Assembly: GCA_910588975.1 (NCBI GenBank)
Contig: CAJUSE010000008.1
Coordinates: forward strand, 15,939 to 79,938
DNA: 64,000 bases
From: an uncultured Oscillospiraceae bacterium
Lineage (GTDB): Bacteria > Bacillota > Clostridia > Oscillospirales > Oscillospiraceae
Direction of reading: 5' to 3'
Of this stretch, positions 28,960-37,253 are shown piece after piece (the first letter of the stretch is position 1; every line of letters starts with the position of its first letter). The notes under the pieces are model-generated. The model did no database searches. It saw only the letters and a program-made list of their open reading frames with translations, and was not told the DNA's origin. A program made the translations under genes and the position numbers.

Positions 28960-29883
28960 TCAGCGGGTCAGATAGTGTTTGGGATCTTGGCGGGAGCGCT
29001 CCTCGGCGAACTTCTGGATCTCCCCCAGGAAGGTGACCTGGGCCGGCGGGAGGGTCTGCCCGGCCTTGTAAAAGACCCCGTACCAAAGCCACACATCCTC
29101 CTCGGCCATATCCAAAACCTGCAGGTCCCCGTAGGAGGTGAACCACTGGGCTGCCGAGTAGGGGCAGGACAGGATGGCCCCCTCTGTGGCCAGCTTGTGA
29201 AGGACCAGCTGCATGATGCCCAAATAGTAGGTGGCGTCGGGCTTCACGTCGACACCCGCCATCCGCTTGAGCATCTCACTGGTGCAATAGCAGTCGGCAT
29301 GGGGGGCGGCAAAGGGGTATCCCGCCAGATCGGCATAGTGGAGCCCCTTCTGTCCGGCCAGAGGATGGTTTTTATGTACCACCAGGCTGGTGGGCTCCCG
29401 ATAGAGGAAGGTGCCGTCCAGCCCGGGCAGGGGTTTGCGGCTGGGGGCACAGTGCATCCCCACGTCCACATCCCCGCTGAGGATGGTCCCGGGCGCCTGC
29501 ATGTTGGAGGAAAAATGGATCCCCAGCTGGATGTTGGGGTGACGCTGGAGAAAGCTGTCGAAGAAGGGGCTGAAGGCATAGGTGGCGATAAGCTCGCAGC
29601 CCGCCACCCCAAGGGTCAGCTCCTCGTCGGCGGGCACCACACTGCGCAGGGCCAGGTCGTAGTCCATGAGCAGCCGCTGGGCGCTCTCCAAAAAGCCCTG
29701 CCCCTCCCCGGTCAGCTCCAGCTGCCGGCCCACCTTGGTGAACAGCCGCACCCCCAACTCCTGCTCCAGGGCACGGATGTGCCCGGTGAGGGTGGAGGGG
29801 GCATAGCTCAGCCGCTGGGCGGCCTGCTGATAGTTCAGCGTTTCCGACAGCACCACAAATGTTTTGACAGCCTTCGTATCCAT
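28960..29883 (-). CDS. LysR family transcriptional regulator
   Basis: 307 residues. The N-terminal winged helix-turn-helix (about residues 1-60: FVVLSETLNYQQAAQRLSYAPSTLTGHIRALEQELG) is followed by a periplasmic-binding-like effector domain. The ATG at 29883 follows GGGGAGG; earlier in-frame codons have no such site. It lies upstream of, and in the same direction as, the flavin reductase gene. Control of that gene by the reductase substrate or a related metabolite is likely but not shown. A possible promoter, TTGCTT with an 18-base spacer before TATACT, lies just upstream. Confidence 0.88.
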   Translation of the reverse strand: MDTKAVKTFVVLSETLNYQQAAQRLSYAPSTLTGHIRALEQELGVRLFTKVGRQLELTGEGQGFLESAQRLLMDYDLALRSVVPADEELTLGVAGCELIATYAFSPFFDSFLQRHPNIQLGIHFSSNMQAPGTILSGDVDVGMHCAPSRKPLPGLDGTFLYREPTSLVVHKNHPLAGQKGLHYADLAGYPFAAPHADCYCTSEMLKRMAGVDVKPDATYYLGIMQLVLHKLATEGAILSCPYSAAQWFTSYGDLQVLDMAEEDVWLWYGVFYKAGQTLPPAQVTFLGEIQKFAEERSRQDPKHYLTR

Positions 29884-30117
29884 ACTGAATCCTCCCCCTT
29901 TGGGCAAAGTATAGCACAGCCCCCCGCAAATAAGCAAGTCAAATTCTTAACAATTTTGACGAAGTGGGCTTTCCTTCCTCCCTTTTTGAATTTTCTCTGC
30001 TAATTTTTCGTTTTAACTTGTACTTTCCTTACATTTCGTGCTAAAATATTTTATCTCCCTCTCTCGGGGGATGAACGATATTTGGCCTGTGCCCATCAAA
30101 AAAGGAGGAGAGCCGGT

Positions 30118-32340
30118 ATGGACGAGCACGACCTGCACCAGGAGCCGATCCATCCTCTGGAGCTCGATGACCTCCAGGAATATCAGCAGCTGCGCTCTCT
30201 GCTCCAGCTGCCCGAATTTCAATCTCTGCTGGCCCTGGAGTTCAAGGACCCCCAGGAATTCCAGAAGCTGCGCACCCTGCTCCAGCAGCCCCAGTTCCAG
30301 CCCCTGCTGGCCCTGCAGCAGCTCCAGTCGGCCATCCATACAAAATCTATCACCGACCAGATGCCCGGGGGCTTCTTCATCTACCGGGCCGATGGAGACG
30401 AGGAGCTGCTCTACGCCAACGAGGCCCTGCTGCGCCTCTTCGGCTGCGAGGACCTGCAGCAGTTCAAGGACCTGACGGGATATACCTTCAAGGGCATGGT
30501 CCACCCCGAGGACTATGCCCAGGTGGAAAAGAGCATCTGGGAGCAGATCGAGGCCAGCCACTTCGACCTGGACTATGTGGAATACCGCATCACCCAGCGG
30601 GACGGCAGCGTCCGCTGGATCGAGGACTACGGCCACTTCGTCCGCAACGATGCCGCCGGCGACCTCTTTTACGTCTTTGTGGCCGACGCCACCGACAAGC
30701 GGCAGGCCCAGCTGGCCGAGCGCCAGGCCATGCTGGAGGCGGCCAACCGGGAGCTGCGCCGGCGGCTGAAGATCATCGAGGGGTTCAGCATGGACTACGA
30801 GTCCATCTTCTACGCCGACCTGGACGCCGACGAGGTCCAGCCCTACCAGCTCAGCCACCGGGCCATGCCCGAGGTATACGTGATGGGCCGGACCATGCCC
30901 TTCCGGGATTTTGCACGGCCCTATATCCAAACCTGGGTCCACCCCGAGGACCGGGAAAAGCTGCTTCAGGTGGTGGATGTGGATTACATCCGCCGCCGCC
31001 TGGATCAGGAACGGTCGTTTTATGTAAACTACCGCATCGTGGAGGGGGAACGAACGCCCTTCCTCCAGCTGCGCATTTCCAACGTGGACAGCCCCGGCCG
31101 CTGCTCCCAGATCGTTCTGGGCTTCCGCAGCGTGGACAGCGAGATCTCCCGGGAGGCCGAGCAGCGGGAGGTGCTGGAGACCGCCCTGCGTAAGGCCAAC
31201 GCCGCTGTGGAGGCCAAGAACACCTTCCTGAGCAACATGTCCCACGACATTCGCACCCCCCTCAACGCCGTGGTGGGCTACACCGCCCTGGCCAGAAAAA
31301 ACCTGTCCGACCCGGAGAAGCTCAAGGGCTTTTTGGAGCAGGTGGAGACAGCCGCCTCCTGGCTCCAGCGCCTCATTGAGGACGTGCTGGAGCTCAGCCG
31401 CATCGAGGCCGGCCAGAGCACCAGCAGCGAGACCCTGTGCGATCTGACACAGGTGCTCCACGCCGTCCACTCCTCGGTGCAGGAGGAGGCCGCCCGGAAG
31501 GGCATCCAGATCTCCCCGGGCTGCCAGGACCTTCAGCACCCGCAGGTCTATGTGGACCGGCCCAAGCTGGAGCAGGCCCTTGTCCGGCTGGTATCCAACG
31601 CCGTGAAATACACCCCCGCCGGGGGCCATGTCCGCCTGACGGTGGCCCAGAGCGGGGCGCCCACCCGGGACTATGCCCTCTACACCTTCACCGTGGAGGA
31701 CGACGGCATCGGCATGGACTCCGACTTTTTGGAGCGTGTCTTTGACCCCTTCGAGCGCCAGCGCTCCACCACCCTCAGCGGCGTGCCCGGCATGGGGCTG
31801 GGCCTCACCATCGCCCGGAGCATGGTGGAGCTCATGGGGGGCACCCTCACCGTGGAGAGCACGGTGGATCAGGGCAGCCGGTTCACCATTGCTCTGTCCC
31901 TCCGGGTCCGGGACCACGCCCCGGTGCAGGCGGCGGCCACCACCCAGCGCATGCACCGCATCCTGCTGGTGGAGGACAACGAGATCAACCGGGAGCTGTG
32001 TGCCGAGCTGCTCCGGGAGGTGGGCTTTGAGGTGGAGACCGCCGAAAACGGCCTGGAAGCCGTGGAGGCCGTCCGCTCCTCCCGCCCCGGGGACTTCACC
32101 CTGGTCCTTATGGACATCCAGATGCCCGTCATGGACGGCAATCTGGCCGCCCGGGCCATCCGGGCCCTGGAGGACCCCGATCTGGCCGCCATCCCCATTG
32201 TGGCCCTGTCGGCCAACGCCCTGGAGGAGGATCGGAAGAAGTCCATGGAGAGCGGCATGAACGCCCACCTGGCCAAGCCCATCCAGATCGACCAGCTCCT
32301 CCACTTCCTCAAGAGCTTCTCCGGCGAAACGCCGGACTGA
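30118..32340 (+). CDS. Soluble hybrid sensor histidine kinase with PAS domains and receiver
   Basis: 740 residues with no membrane helix. Order: two 26-residue repeats (residues 16-41 and 42-67), PAS domain (about 75-200), second PAS-like region (about 220-365), HisKA with phosphoacceptor His376 (SNMSHDIRTPLNAVV), HATPase_c (LVSNAVKYTPAGG, DDGIGMD, GMGLGLTIA), then a C-terminal receiver with Asp666 (LVLMDIQMPVMDG) and AKPIQ. It therefore senses a cytoplasmic cue and passes phosphate to its own receiver. No separate output regulator is adjacent. The ATG at 30118 follows AAAGGAGGAG. Confidence 0.9.
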   Translation: MDEHDLHQEPIHPLELDDLQEYQQLRSLLQLPEFQSLLALEFKDPQEFQKLRTLLQQPQFQPLLALQQLQSAIHTKSITDQMPGGFFIYRADGDEELLYANEALLRLFGCEDLQQFKDLTGYTFKGMVHPEDYAQVEKSIWEQIEASHFDLDYVEYRITQRDGSVRWIEDYGHFVRNDAAGDLFYVFVADATDKRQAQLAERQAMLEAANRELRRRLKIIEGFSMDYESIFYADLDADEVQPYQLSHRAMPEVYVMGRTMPFRDFARPYIQTWVHPEDREKLLQVVDVDYIRRRLDQERSFYVNYRIVEGERTPFLQLRISNVDSPGRCSQIVLGFRSVDSEISREAEQREVLETALRKANAAVEAKNTFLSNMSHDIRTPLNAVVGYTALARKNLSDPEKLKGFLEQVETAASWLQRLIEDVLELSRIEAGQSTSSETLCDLTQVLHAVHSSVQEEAARKGIQISPGCQDLQHPQVYVDRPKLEQALVRLVSNAVKYTPAGGHVRLTVAQSGAPTRDYALYTFTVEDDGIGMDSDFLERVFDPFERQRSTTLSGVPGMGLGLTIARSMVELMGGTLTVESTVDQGSRFTIALSLRVRDHAPVQAAATTQRMHRILLVEDNEINRELCAELLREVGFEVETAENGLEAVEAVRSSRPGDFTLVLMDIQMPVMDGNLAARAIRALEDPDLAAIPIVALSANALEEDRKKSMESGMNAHLAKPIQIDQLLHFLKSFSGETPD

Positions 32341-32357
32341 CACCCCCCCGACCACCG

Positions 32358-32388
32358 GCCCCTCCCCTCTGGGAGGGGCTGTTTTTTG
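32358..32388 (+). terminator. Terminator after the hybrid kinase
   Basis: GCCCCTCCC (32358-32366) and GGGAGGGGC (32371-32379) with a CTCT loop, then TGTTTTTTGG. Confidence 0.85.
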
Positions 32389-32527
32389 GTTGGGGCACAT
32401 GTTCCCCGCTCCCGGCGGCAAAATTGGCAAAAAGGGGCTTTTCTTTCTTCCCCGGCGGGATTATAATGGACCTGTCCCCCGCCCCTTGCCGGAGCGGGAT
32501 CATCTCTCTCACAGGAGGATACATACT

Positions 32528-34000
32528 ATGAAACAGCTTACCCGCAAGCTCCTAATGCTGGGCGCCGCCCTGGCCCTCATGAGCTCTGCCCCTGCCCTGG
32601 CCGCCGGGGAGACCGCTCCCGCCGACCAGGCCCCCGTCATCGCCGTTCAGCTGGATGGGGAGACCCTCACCTTCCCCGACGCCGTGCCCCAGGCGAAGGA
32701 CGGCCGCACCTTCCTCCCCTTCCGGGCCGTCTTTGAGGCCATGGGAGCTGAGGTGTCCAACGAGGGCAGCGTCATCACCGCCATTCGGGGGGATCGGACC
32801 CTCACCATGACCATCGGGGAGACCAATGCCACCGTCACCACCGCCGGGGCCACCCTGCCCCTCCAGATGGACGTGGCCCCCTACGTGGACACCACCACCT
32901 GGCGGACCTATGTGCCCGTCCGCTTTGCCGCCCAGGCCCTGGGCTGCGCCGTGGGCTGGGACCAGGAGGCCTACACCGCCATCATCGTGGACACCGACAA
33001 GCTGGTGGAAAAGGCCCTGGAGGGCAAGCAGTTCACCTATTTGGACAAGTACACGGACTACTCCAAGCGGTTCAACGAGGGCATCTGGAACACCGATATG
33101 GACATGGCCGGCCAGATGGCTATGACCATCGAAGAGACCTCCATGGCCCTCCCCTTCTCCGCCCAGGCCAAGGCCATCACCCAGGACCAGACCAAGCTGG
33201 AGATGGACATGAACATGAAGATAGATATGTCCTCTCTGACGGAGCAGATCAAGGCCGAGGCCCAGGCCACCGGGGAGAGTGCCGAAATGGGGGACCAGCT
33301 CCAGGCCATGATCGACGCCCTGGGCAAGGAGGGCATCAGCCTGTCTATCCGGGGAGACATCACCAAGGGCAAGCTGGCCATGCTTATGGAGGGCGAAGCC
33401 CTCACCCAGATGGGGATGCCCCAGAACACCTGGTTTTCCATGGACCTGGCCGCTATGACCCAGCAGACCGGGCTGGACTACGCCTCCCTTCTGACTATGT
33501 CCACCAGCCAGACCTTTGACCCTGCCGCCCTGGTCAAGACCTTCCTAACCACCATGACCCCCACCGCCGCCACCAATGAAGGCTACGGCATCAGCTATCA
33601 GACCTTCGTGGACTCTGCCGAAAATGTGGCCCTCGCCCTCTCCGACAAGGGCTTCACCAAGAAGGGCAGCGACTACACCTGCTCCATTGACGGCGGGCTG
33701 AACAAGCTGAGCCTGACCCTCACCATGAAAAATGGCAAGGTGGCGGGCTATGCCATGGTTATGACCATGACCCAGACCGTGGGCGAGAGTTCTGCCTATA
33801 CGGTCATGGAAATGGCCGTGGACGAGAAGGACAAGCTGACCGGGACCTTCTCCATGGACATGGCCGACACCACCAGCACAATGAACATGGAGATGGAGCT
33901 CACCGGCGGCTACACCAAGGGCAAGACCGCCCCCCAGACCCAGCCCCCCGAGGGAGCTGGCATCATCGACATGAACGCCCTGATCCCCATGCCCCTGTGA
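32528..34000 (+). CDS. Exported protein with copper amine oxidase-like stalk domain, Met-rich
   Basis: 490 residues. The signal peptide is MKQLTRKLLMLGAALALMSS with a PALAA cleavage region. A copper_amine_oxN1 domain (about residues 37-158; RTFLPFRAVFEAMGAEV and RTYVPVRFAAQALG) is a wall-associated module common in Clostridia. The remaining 330 residues are beta-rich with alternating Met (DMDMAGQMAM, MDMNMKIDM, MNMEMEL) and resemble lipoprotein-carrier-like (LolA/DUF6612-type) folds. I count about 38 Met. The function is unknown. It lies just upstream of the methionine-transport leader but has its own start and follows a terminator. Confidence 0.8.
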   Translation: MKQLTRKLLMLGAALALMSSAPALAAGETAPADQAPVIAVQLDGETLTFPDAVPQAKDGRTFLPFRAVFEAMGAEVSNEGSVITAIRGDRTLTMTIGETNATVTTAGATLPLQMDVAPYVDTTTWRTYVPVRFAAQALGCAVGWDQEAYTAIIVDTDKLVEKALEGKQFTYLDKYTDYSKRFNEGIWNTDMDMAGQMAMTIEETSMALPFSAQAKAITQDQTKLEMDMNMKIDMSSLTEQIKAEAQATGESAEMGDQLQAMIDALGKEGISLSIRGDITKGKLAMLMEGEALTQMGMPQNTWFSMDLAAMTQQTGLDYASLLTMSTSQTFDPAALVKTFLTTMTPTAATNEGYGISYQTFVDSAENVALALSDKGFTKKGSDYTCSIDGGLNKLSLTLTMKNGKVAGYAMVMTMTQTVGESSAYTVMEMAVDEKDKLTGTFSMDMADTTSTMNMEMELTGGYTKGKTAPQTQPPEGAGIIDMNALIPMPL

Positions 34001-34019
34001 GGGCCGGCCCACATTTTCA

Positions 34020-34048
34020 TTGACAAGACCGCCGGGCCATGGTAAGAT
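34020..34048 (+). promoter_or_regulatory. Promoter of the met leader and metNI
   Basis: TTGACA (34020-34025), 17-base spacer, TAAGAT (34043-34048). The transcript start is predicted near 34055, 25 bases before the leader ORF. Confidence 0.7.
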
Positions 34049-34079
34049 AACGAAAATCGCAGAAGGGAGGCGGCAGAGC

Positions 34080-34181
34080 ATGGCACAGGGTTATGGCATG
34101 ATGACCGGGATGATGGACATGGCGATGATGCCCATGCCCACGGCTCTGTGCGCCCCCGGAACAGCCCCTGACGCCGCCTGA
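34080..34181 (+). CDS. Met-rich leader peptide upstream of metN (33 codons)
   Basis: An ATG at 34080 follows AAGGGAGG with good spacing and opens a 33-codon frame ending in TGA at 34179. It begins MAQGYGMMTGMMDMAMMPMP; nine of 33 residues are Met (positions 1, 7, 8, 11, 12, 14, 16, 17, 19). The ORF lies between a strong promoter and an intrinsic terminator directly before the methionine importer gene metN. That is the layout of an attenuator leader peptide: scarcity of charged Met-tRNA would stall the ribosome on the Met run. It could instead encode a stable Met-rich microprotein, but the position argues for control. No homologue is known to me. Confidence 0.65.
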   Translation: MAQGYGMMTGMMDMAMMPMPTALCAPGTAPDAA

Positions 34182-34238
34182 TGCGGCACTATGGAGCGGC
34201 TTTATGTGGGAGGCGCAGACAGCGCCTCCCACTTTTTT
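34172..34238 (+). promoter_or_regulatory. Attenuator terminator and rival pairing before metN
   Basis: Terminator: GTGGGAGGCGC (34206-34216), AGACA loop, GCGCCTCCCAC (34222-34232), TTTTTT (34233-34238). The 5' arm can also pair with CGCCGCCT at 34172-34179 (one mismatch), a stretch covering the leader stop codon. A ribosome at the stop would block that rival pairing and favour termination. One stalled upstream on Met codons would leave it free. A second weaker partner is GCGCCCCC at 34150-34157. Confidence 0.6.
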
Positions 34239-34259
34239 GTCTGGAAATGAGGGATAACA

Positions 34260-35264
34260 TTGATCAAATTGGACCATGTGAGCAAGACCTTCGGCGGCGG
34301 TGAAAGTGAGGTGGCCGCCGTCCGGGACGTGACCCTGGACATCGCCCAGGGGGAGATCTTCGGCATCATCGGCTACTCCGGGGCGGGCAAGTCCACCCTG
34401 GTGCGGTGCATCAACCTGCTGGAAAAGCCCACCCAGGGCACCGTCACGGTGGACGGGGTGGAGCTCACCGCCCTGAGCGAAAAGGAGCTGAGCCGCCAGC
34501 GGCAGAAGATCGGCATGATCTTCCAGCAGTTCAATCTCTTCATGCAGCGCACCTGCCTGGGCAATATCTGCTTCCCCCTGGAGCTTGCCGGCTGGGACCG
34601 GGAGAGGGCCAAACAGCGGGGCATGGAGCTATTGGAGCTTGTGGGCCTGCCCGATAAGGCCGGGGCCTACCCCGCCCAGCTCTCCGGCGGCCAGAAGCAG
34701 CGCATCGCCATCGCCCGGGCTTTGGCCTCCCGGCCCAAGGTGCTCCTCTGTGACGAGGCCACCTCCGCCCTGGACCCCCAGGCCACCCGCTCGGTGCTCC
34801 GGCTCATCCAGCAGATCAATCGGGAAACGGGCATCACCGTGGTCATCATCACCCATGAAATGGCAGTGGTGGAAGAGATCTGCTCCCGGGTGGCCATCCT
34901 GGACCAGGGTACCATGGTGGAGACGGGAACGGTGGAGGAGGTCTTTTCCAACCCCAAGACCGACGCCGGCCGGCGGCTGGTCTACCCCGACGGTCTGCCC
35001 GCCGAGCACGCCCCCTCCACCAACCTGGTGCGCATCGCCTTTGACGGCGGCTCGGTCTACGAGCCCATCATCGCCACCCTGGCCGCCGAGGTGGGGGTAA
35101 AGGTGTCCATTCTGGCCGCCGACACCCGGAACATCGACGACAAGGCCTTCGGCACCATGCTGCTGAGCCTGCCCCAGGACCCGGGGGAGGCCGCCAAGGC
35201 CATGGCCTATCTCAAGGATCAGAAAAATCTCTCTGTGGAGGAGGTGGCAGACTACCATGGATAA
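34260..35264 (+). CDS. metN: Methionine ABC transporter ATP-binding protein MetN
   Basis: 334 residues. ATPase motifs: GYSGAGKST (Walker A), LSGGQKQRIAIARAL (signature), VLLCDEATSALDP (Walker B). The C-terminal 80 residues (TNLVRIAFDGGSVYEPII...) are the NIL domain, which binds methionine and inhibits transport when methionine is plentiful; this supports MetN over other importers. The start is a TTG at 34260 placed 6 bases after GAGGG; no upstream ATG is available. The 3' end overlaps metI by 8 bases. Confidence 0.93.
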   Translation: MIKLDHVSKTFGGGESEVAAVRDVTLDIAQGEIFGIIGYSGAGKSTLVRCINLLEKPTQGTVTVDGVELTALSEKELSRQRQKIGMIFQQFNLFMQRTCLGNICFPLELAGWDRERAKQRGMELLELVGLPDKAGAYPAQLSGGQKQRIAIARALASRPKVLLCDEATSALDPQATRSVLRLIQQINRETGITVVIITHEMAVVEEICSRVAILDQGTMVETGTVEEVFSNPKTDAGRRLVYPDGLPAEHAPSTNLVRIAFDGGSVYEPIIATLAAEVGVKVSILAADTRNIDDKAFGTMLLSLPQDPGEAAKAMAYLKDQKNLSVEEVADYHG

Positions 35265-35955
35265 GTTTTTGACCCAGCTGGGGGAGATCTTCCAGAGCAG
35301 CAAGTACCTGGAGCTCTTCCTCGGCGACATCTGGGAGACCACCTACTCCACCGTCATTGCCACCGCCGTGGCCTTCCTGCTGGGCACGGCGCTGGCCGTG
35401 CTGCTGGTGACCGGGGAGAAGGACGGGGTACGCCCCCTGCCCGCCTGGTTCATGCGGCTGCTCAACATCGCCATCAACCTGCTGCGCTCGGTGCCCTTTC
35501 TCATCCTCATGCTCTTTGTGCTGCCCTTGAGCAAGCTGCTGCTGGGCACCACCATCGGCACAGCGGCCTCCATCCCCCCTCTCATCATCGCCGCCGCCCC
35601 CTTTGTGGCCCGGCTGGTGGAGACCTCCCTGCGGGAGGTGGACCGGGGAGCTATTGAGGCCGCCCAGGCCATGGGCTGTACCCCCGGGCAGATCGTGTGG
35701 AAGGTCATGCTCCCCGAGAGCCGGCCCGCCCTCATCTCCAGCTTCACCACCGCCCTCATCACCATCCTGGGCTACGGAGCCATGGCGGGGGCCATCGGCG
35801 GGGGCGGATTGGGCAAGACGGCCATCAACTACGGCTATAACAAGTATAACTACGCCGTCATGCTGGTGGCCACCGTCCTCATCGTCATCCTGGTCCAGAT
35901 CGCCCAGTCCGTCGGCGGTATCGCCGCCCAGAAAAGCGACAAGCGCCTGCGCTAA
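35257..35955 (+). CDS. metI: Methionine ABC transporter permease MetI
   Basis: 232 residues with five predicted membrane helices. The EAA loop (IEAAQAMGCTPGQIVWKVMLPES) contacts the ATPase. Usual MetI features include LRSVPFLILMLFVLPLSK and GYGAMAGAIGGGGLG. It is translationally coupled to metN and followed by a GC-rich hairpin that ends the metNI unit. Confidence 0.93.
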   Translation: MDKFLTQLGEIFQSSKYLELFLGDIWETTYSTVIATAVAFLLGTALAVLLVTGEKDGVRPLPAWFMRLLNIAINLLRSVPFLILMLFVLPLSKLLLGTTIGTAASIPPLIIAAAPFVARLVETSLREVDRGAIEAAQAMGCTPGQIVWKVMLPESRPALISSFTTALITILGYGAMAGAIGGGGLGKTAINYGYNKYNYAVMLVATVLIVILVQIAQSVGGIAAQKSDKRLR

Positions 35956-35969
35956 AACCCACCGGCAAG

Positions 35970-35999
35970 CCCCCCTCCCCCACTCTTGGGGGCGGGGGG
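35970..35999 (+). terminator. Hairpin after metI
   Basis: CCCCCCTCCCCC (35970-35981) and GGGGGCGGGGGG (35988-35999), one mismatch. The downstream T tract is delayed, so it may be a leaky terminator. Confidence 0.55.
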
Positions 36000-36023
36000 A
36001 TCCAAAATTTTTGAGCTGCCCCC

Positions 36024-36053
36024 TTGACAACCCCCCGGAGCATGCAGTATACT
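36024..36053 (+). promoter_or_regulatory. Promoter of the T-box-metQ unit
   Basis: TTGACA (36024-36029), 18-base spacer, TATACT (36048-36053). Confidence 0.75.
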
Positions 36054-36059
36054 GTGCAC

Positions 36060-36375
36060 AACCCAAGCGAGAACTGAATAACGCCCAGCGGGGCTGACAA
36101 GGCCCCACACAAAAGCGATGAAGGAAAGAGTAAGCGTGGAGACAGGTTCCAGAGAGCCCCGGTTGGTGAGAAGGGGTACCGAAGGCCACGCCGAACATGG
36201 CTCCGGAGCTGCGTGGCCGAGCAAACAGGTAAGGTCACGACGGGTGCGCCCGTAACTGCGCAGGAGTGTGGCTGCACTCCCAAAGGCCCACACCGTGAGG
36301 TGTGTGCGAAGCAAGGTGGTACCACGAAGCCGGGAAGGCTCTCGTCCTTGAATGAAAATTCAAGGGCGTTTTTTT
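36060..36375 (+). ncRNA. T-box riboswitch, methionine specifier
   Basis: Stem I is marked by GATGAAGGAAAGAGTAA (about 36116-36132), the AGAGAG and GGTTGGTGAGAA elements, and closure of GCGTGG (36134-36139) with CCACGC (36186-36191). The specifier loop reads GAACATGGCTCC; aligned to known T-boxes the specifier codon is ATG (36197-36199), i.e. tRNA-Met. The T-box sequence AAGGTGGTACCACG is at 36313-36326. The terminator is CGTCCTTGAA / TTCAAGGGCG (36343-36368) with seven T. Uncharged tRNA-Met should favour read-through into metQ. The gene-free stretch 35956-36421 is filled by the metI hairpin, the promoter and this element. Confidence 0.92.
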
Positions 36376-36421
36376 GTTCCCAAATTTGGGTAACAAAATT
36401 TGAAAAAGGAGCGTGTCCCAC

Positions 36422-37231
36422 ATGAAAAAGACCATCACTGCCATCCTCACCGCCGCCCTGACCCTCTCCCTCCTCGCCGGCTGCGGCGGGGGCGACAAGG
36501 AAAAGACCAAGCTGAAGGTGGGGGCCACCCCTGCCCCCCACGCCGAGATTTTGGAGGTTGTGAAGGAGGCTCTGGCCAAGGAGAACATTGAGCTGGAGAT
36601 CGTGGAGTTCACCGAATATGTTCCCCTCAACACCGCCGTAGAGGAAGGGGAGCTGGACGCCAACTACTTCCAGCACATCACCTACATGAATGCTTGCAAC
36701 GCCGAAAACGGCACCCACCTGGCCAGCGTGGGGGTCATCCACTACGAGCCCTTCGGCATCTACGCCGGCAAGACGGCCAGCCTGGCTGAGCTCAAGGACA
36801 GGGCCACCATCGGCATCCCCAACGACCCCACCAACGGCGGCCGGGCCCTGCTCCTCCTCCAGGAGCAGGGGCTCATCACCCTCCCCGCCGACGCCGGGCT
36901 CACCCCCACCGTGCTGGACATCCAGGACAACCCCCACAGCTACCAGATCGAGGAGCTCAGTGCCGAGCAGCTGCCCCGGTCCCTGGACAGCCTGGACGTG
37001 GCCGTCATCAACGGCAACTACGCCATCCAGGCCGGCCTGAAGGTCTCCGACGCCCTGGCCATCGAGTCCTCTGGCGGCCTGGCCGCCGAGGCCTACGGCA
37101 ACATCATCGCCGTCAAGGAGGGCAACGAGGACAATGCCGCCGTCAAGGCCCTGCTCACCGCCCTCCAGTCCGAGGAGGTCAAGACCTTCATCGAAAACAC
37201 CTACGACGGGGCCGTAGTCAGCGTATTCTAA
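36422..37231 (+). CDS. metQ: Methionine-binding lipoprotein MetQ
   Basis: 269 residues of the NlpA family. The lipoprotein signal ends LLAGC. Family landmarks are LKVGATPAPHAEIL, FTEYVPLNTAVEEGELDANYFQH and IPNDPTNGGRALLLL. It captures methionine outside the membrane for MetNI. The ATG at 36422 is 10 bases after AAGGAG; an in-frame GTG at 36413 is too close. It lies in a separate transcription unit from metNI, behind its own promoter and T-box. Confidence 0.94.
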   Translation: MKKTITAILTAALTLSLLAGCGGGDKEKTKLKVGATPAPHAEILEVVKEALAKENIELEIVEFTEYVPLNTAVEEGELDANYFQHITYMNACNAENGTHLASVGVIHYEPFGIYAGKTASLAELKDRATIGIPNDPTNGGRALLLLQEQGLITLPADAGLTPTVLDIQDNPHSYQIEELSAEQLPRSLDSLDVAVINGNYAIQAGLKVSDALAIESSGGLAAEAYGNIIAVKEGNEDNAAVKALLTALQSEEVKTFIENTYDGAVVSVF

Positions 37232-37253
37232 GCCCCGAAGGGAGGCATCGCCC

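Noticed and set aside
30013..32430. An 805-codon minus-strand frame opposite the hybrid kinase
   Set aside because: It has no ribosome binding site and no recognisable domain; the plus strand encodes a complete kinase.
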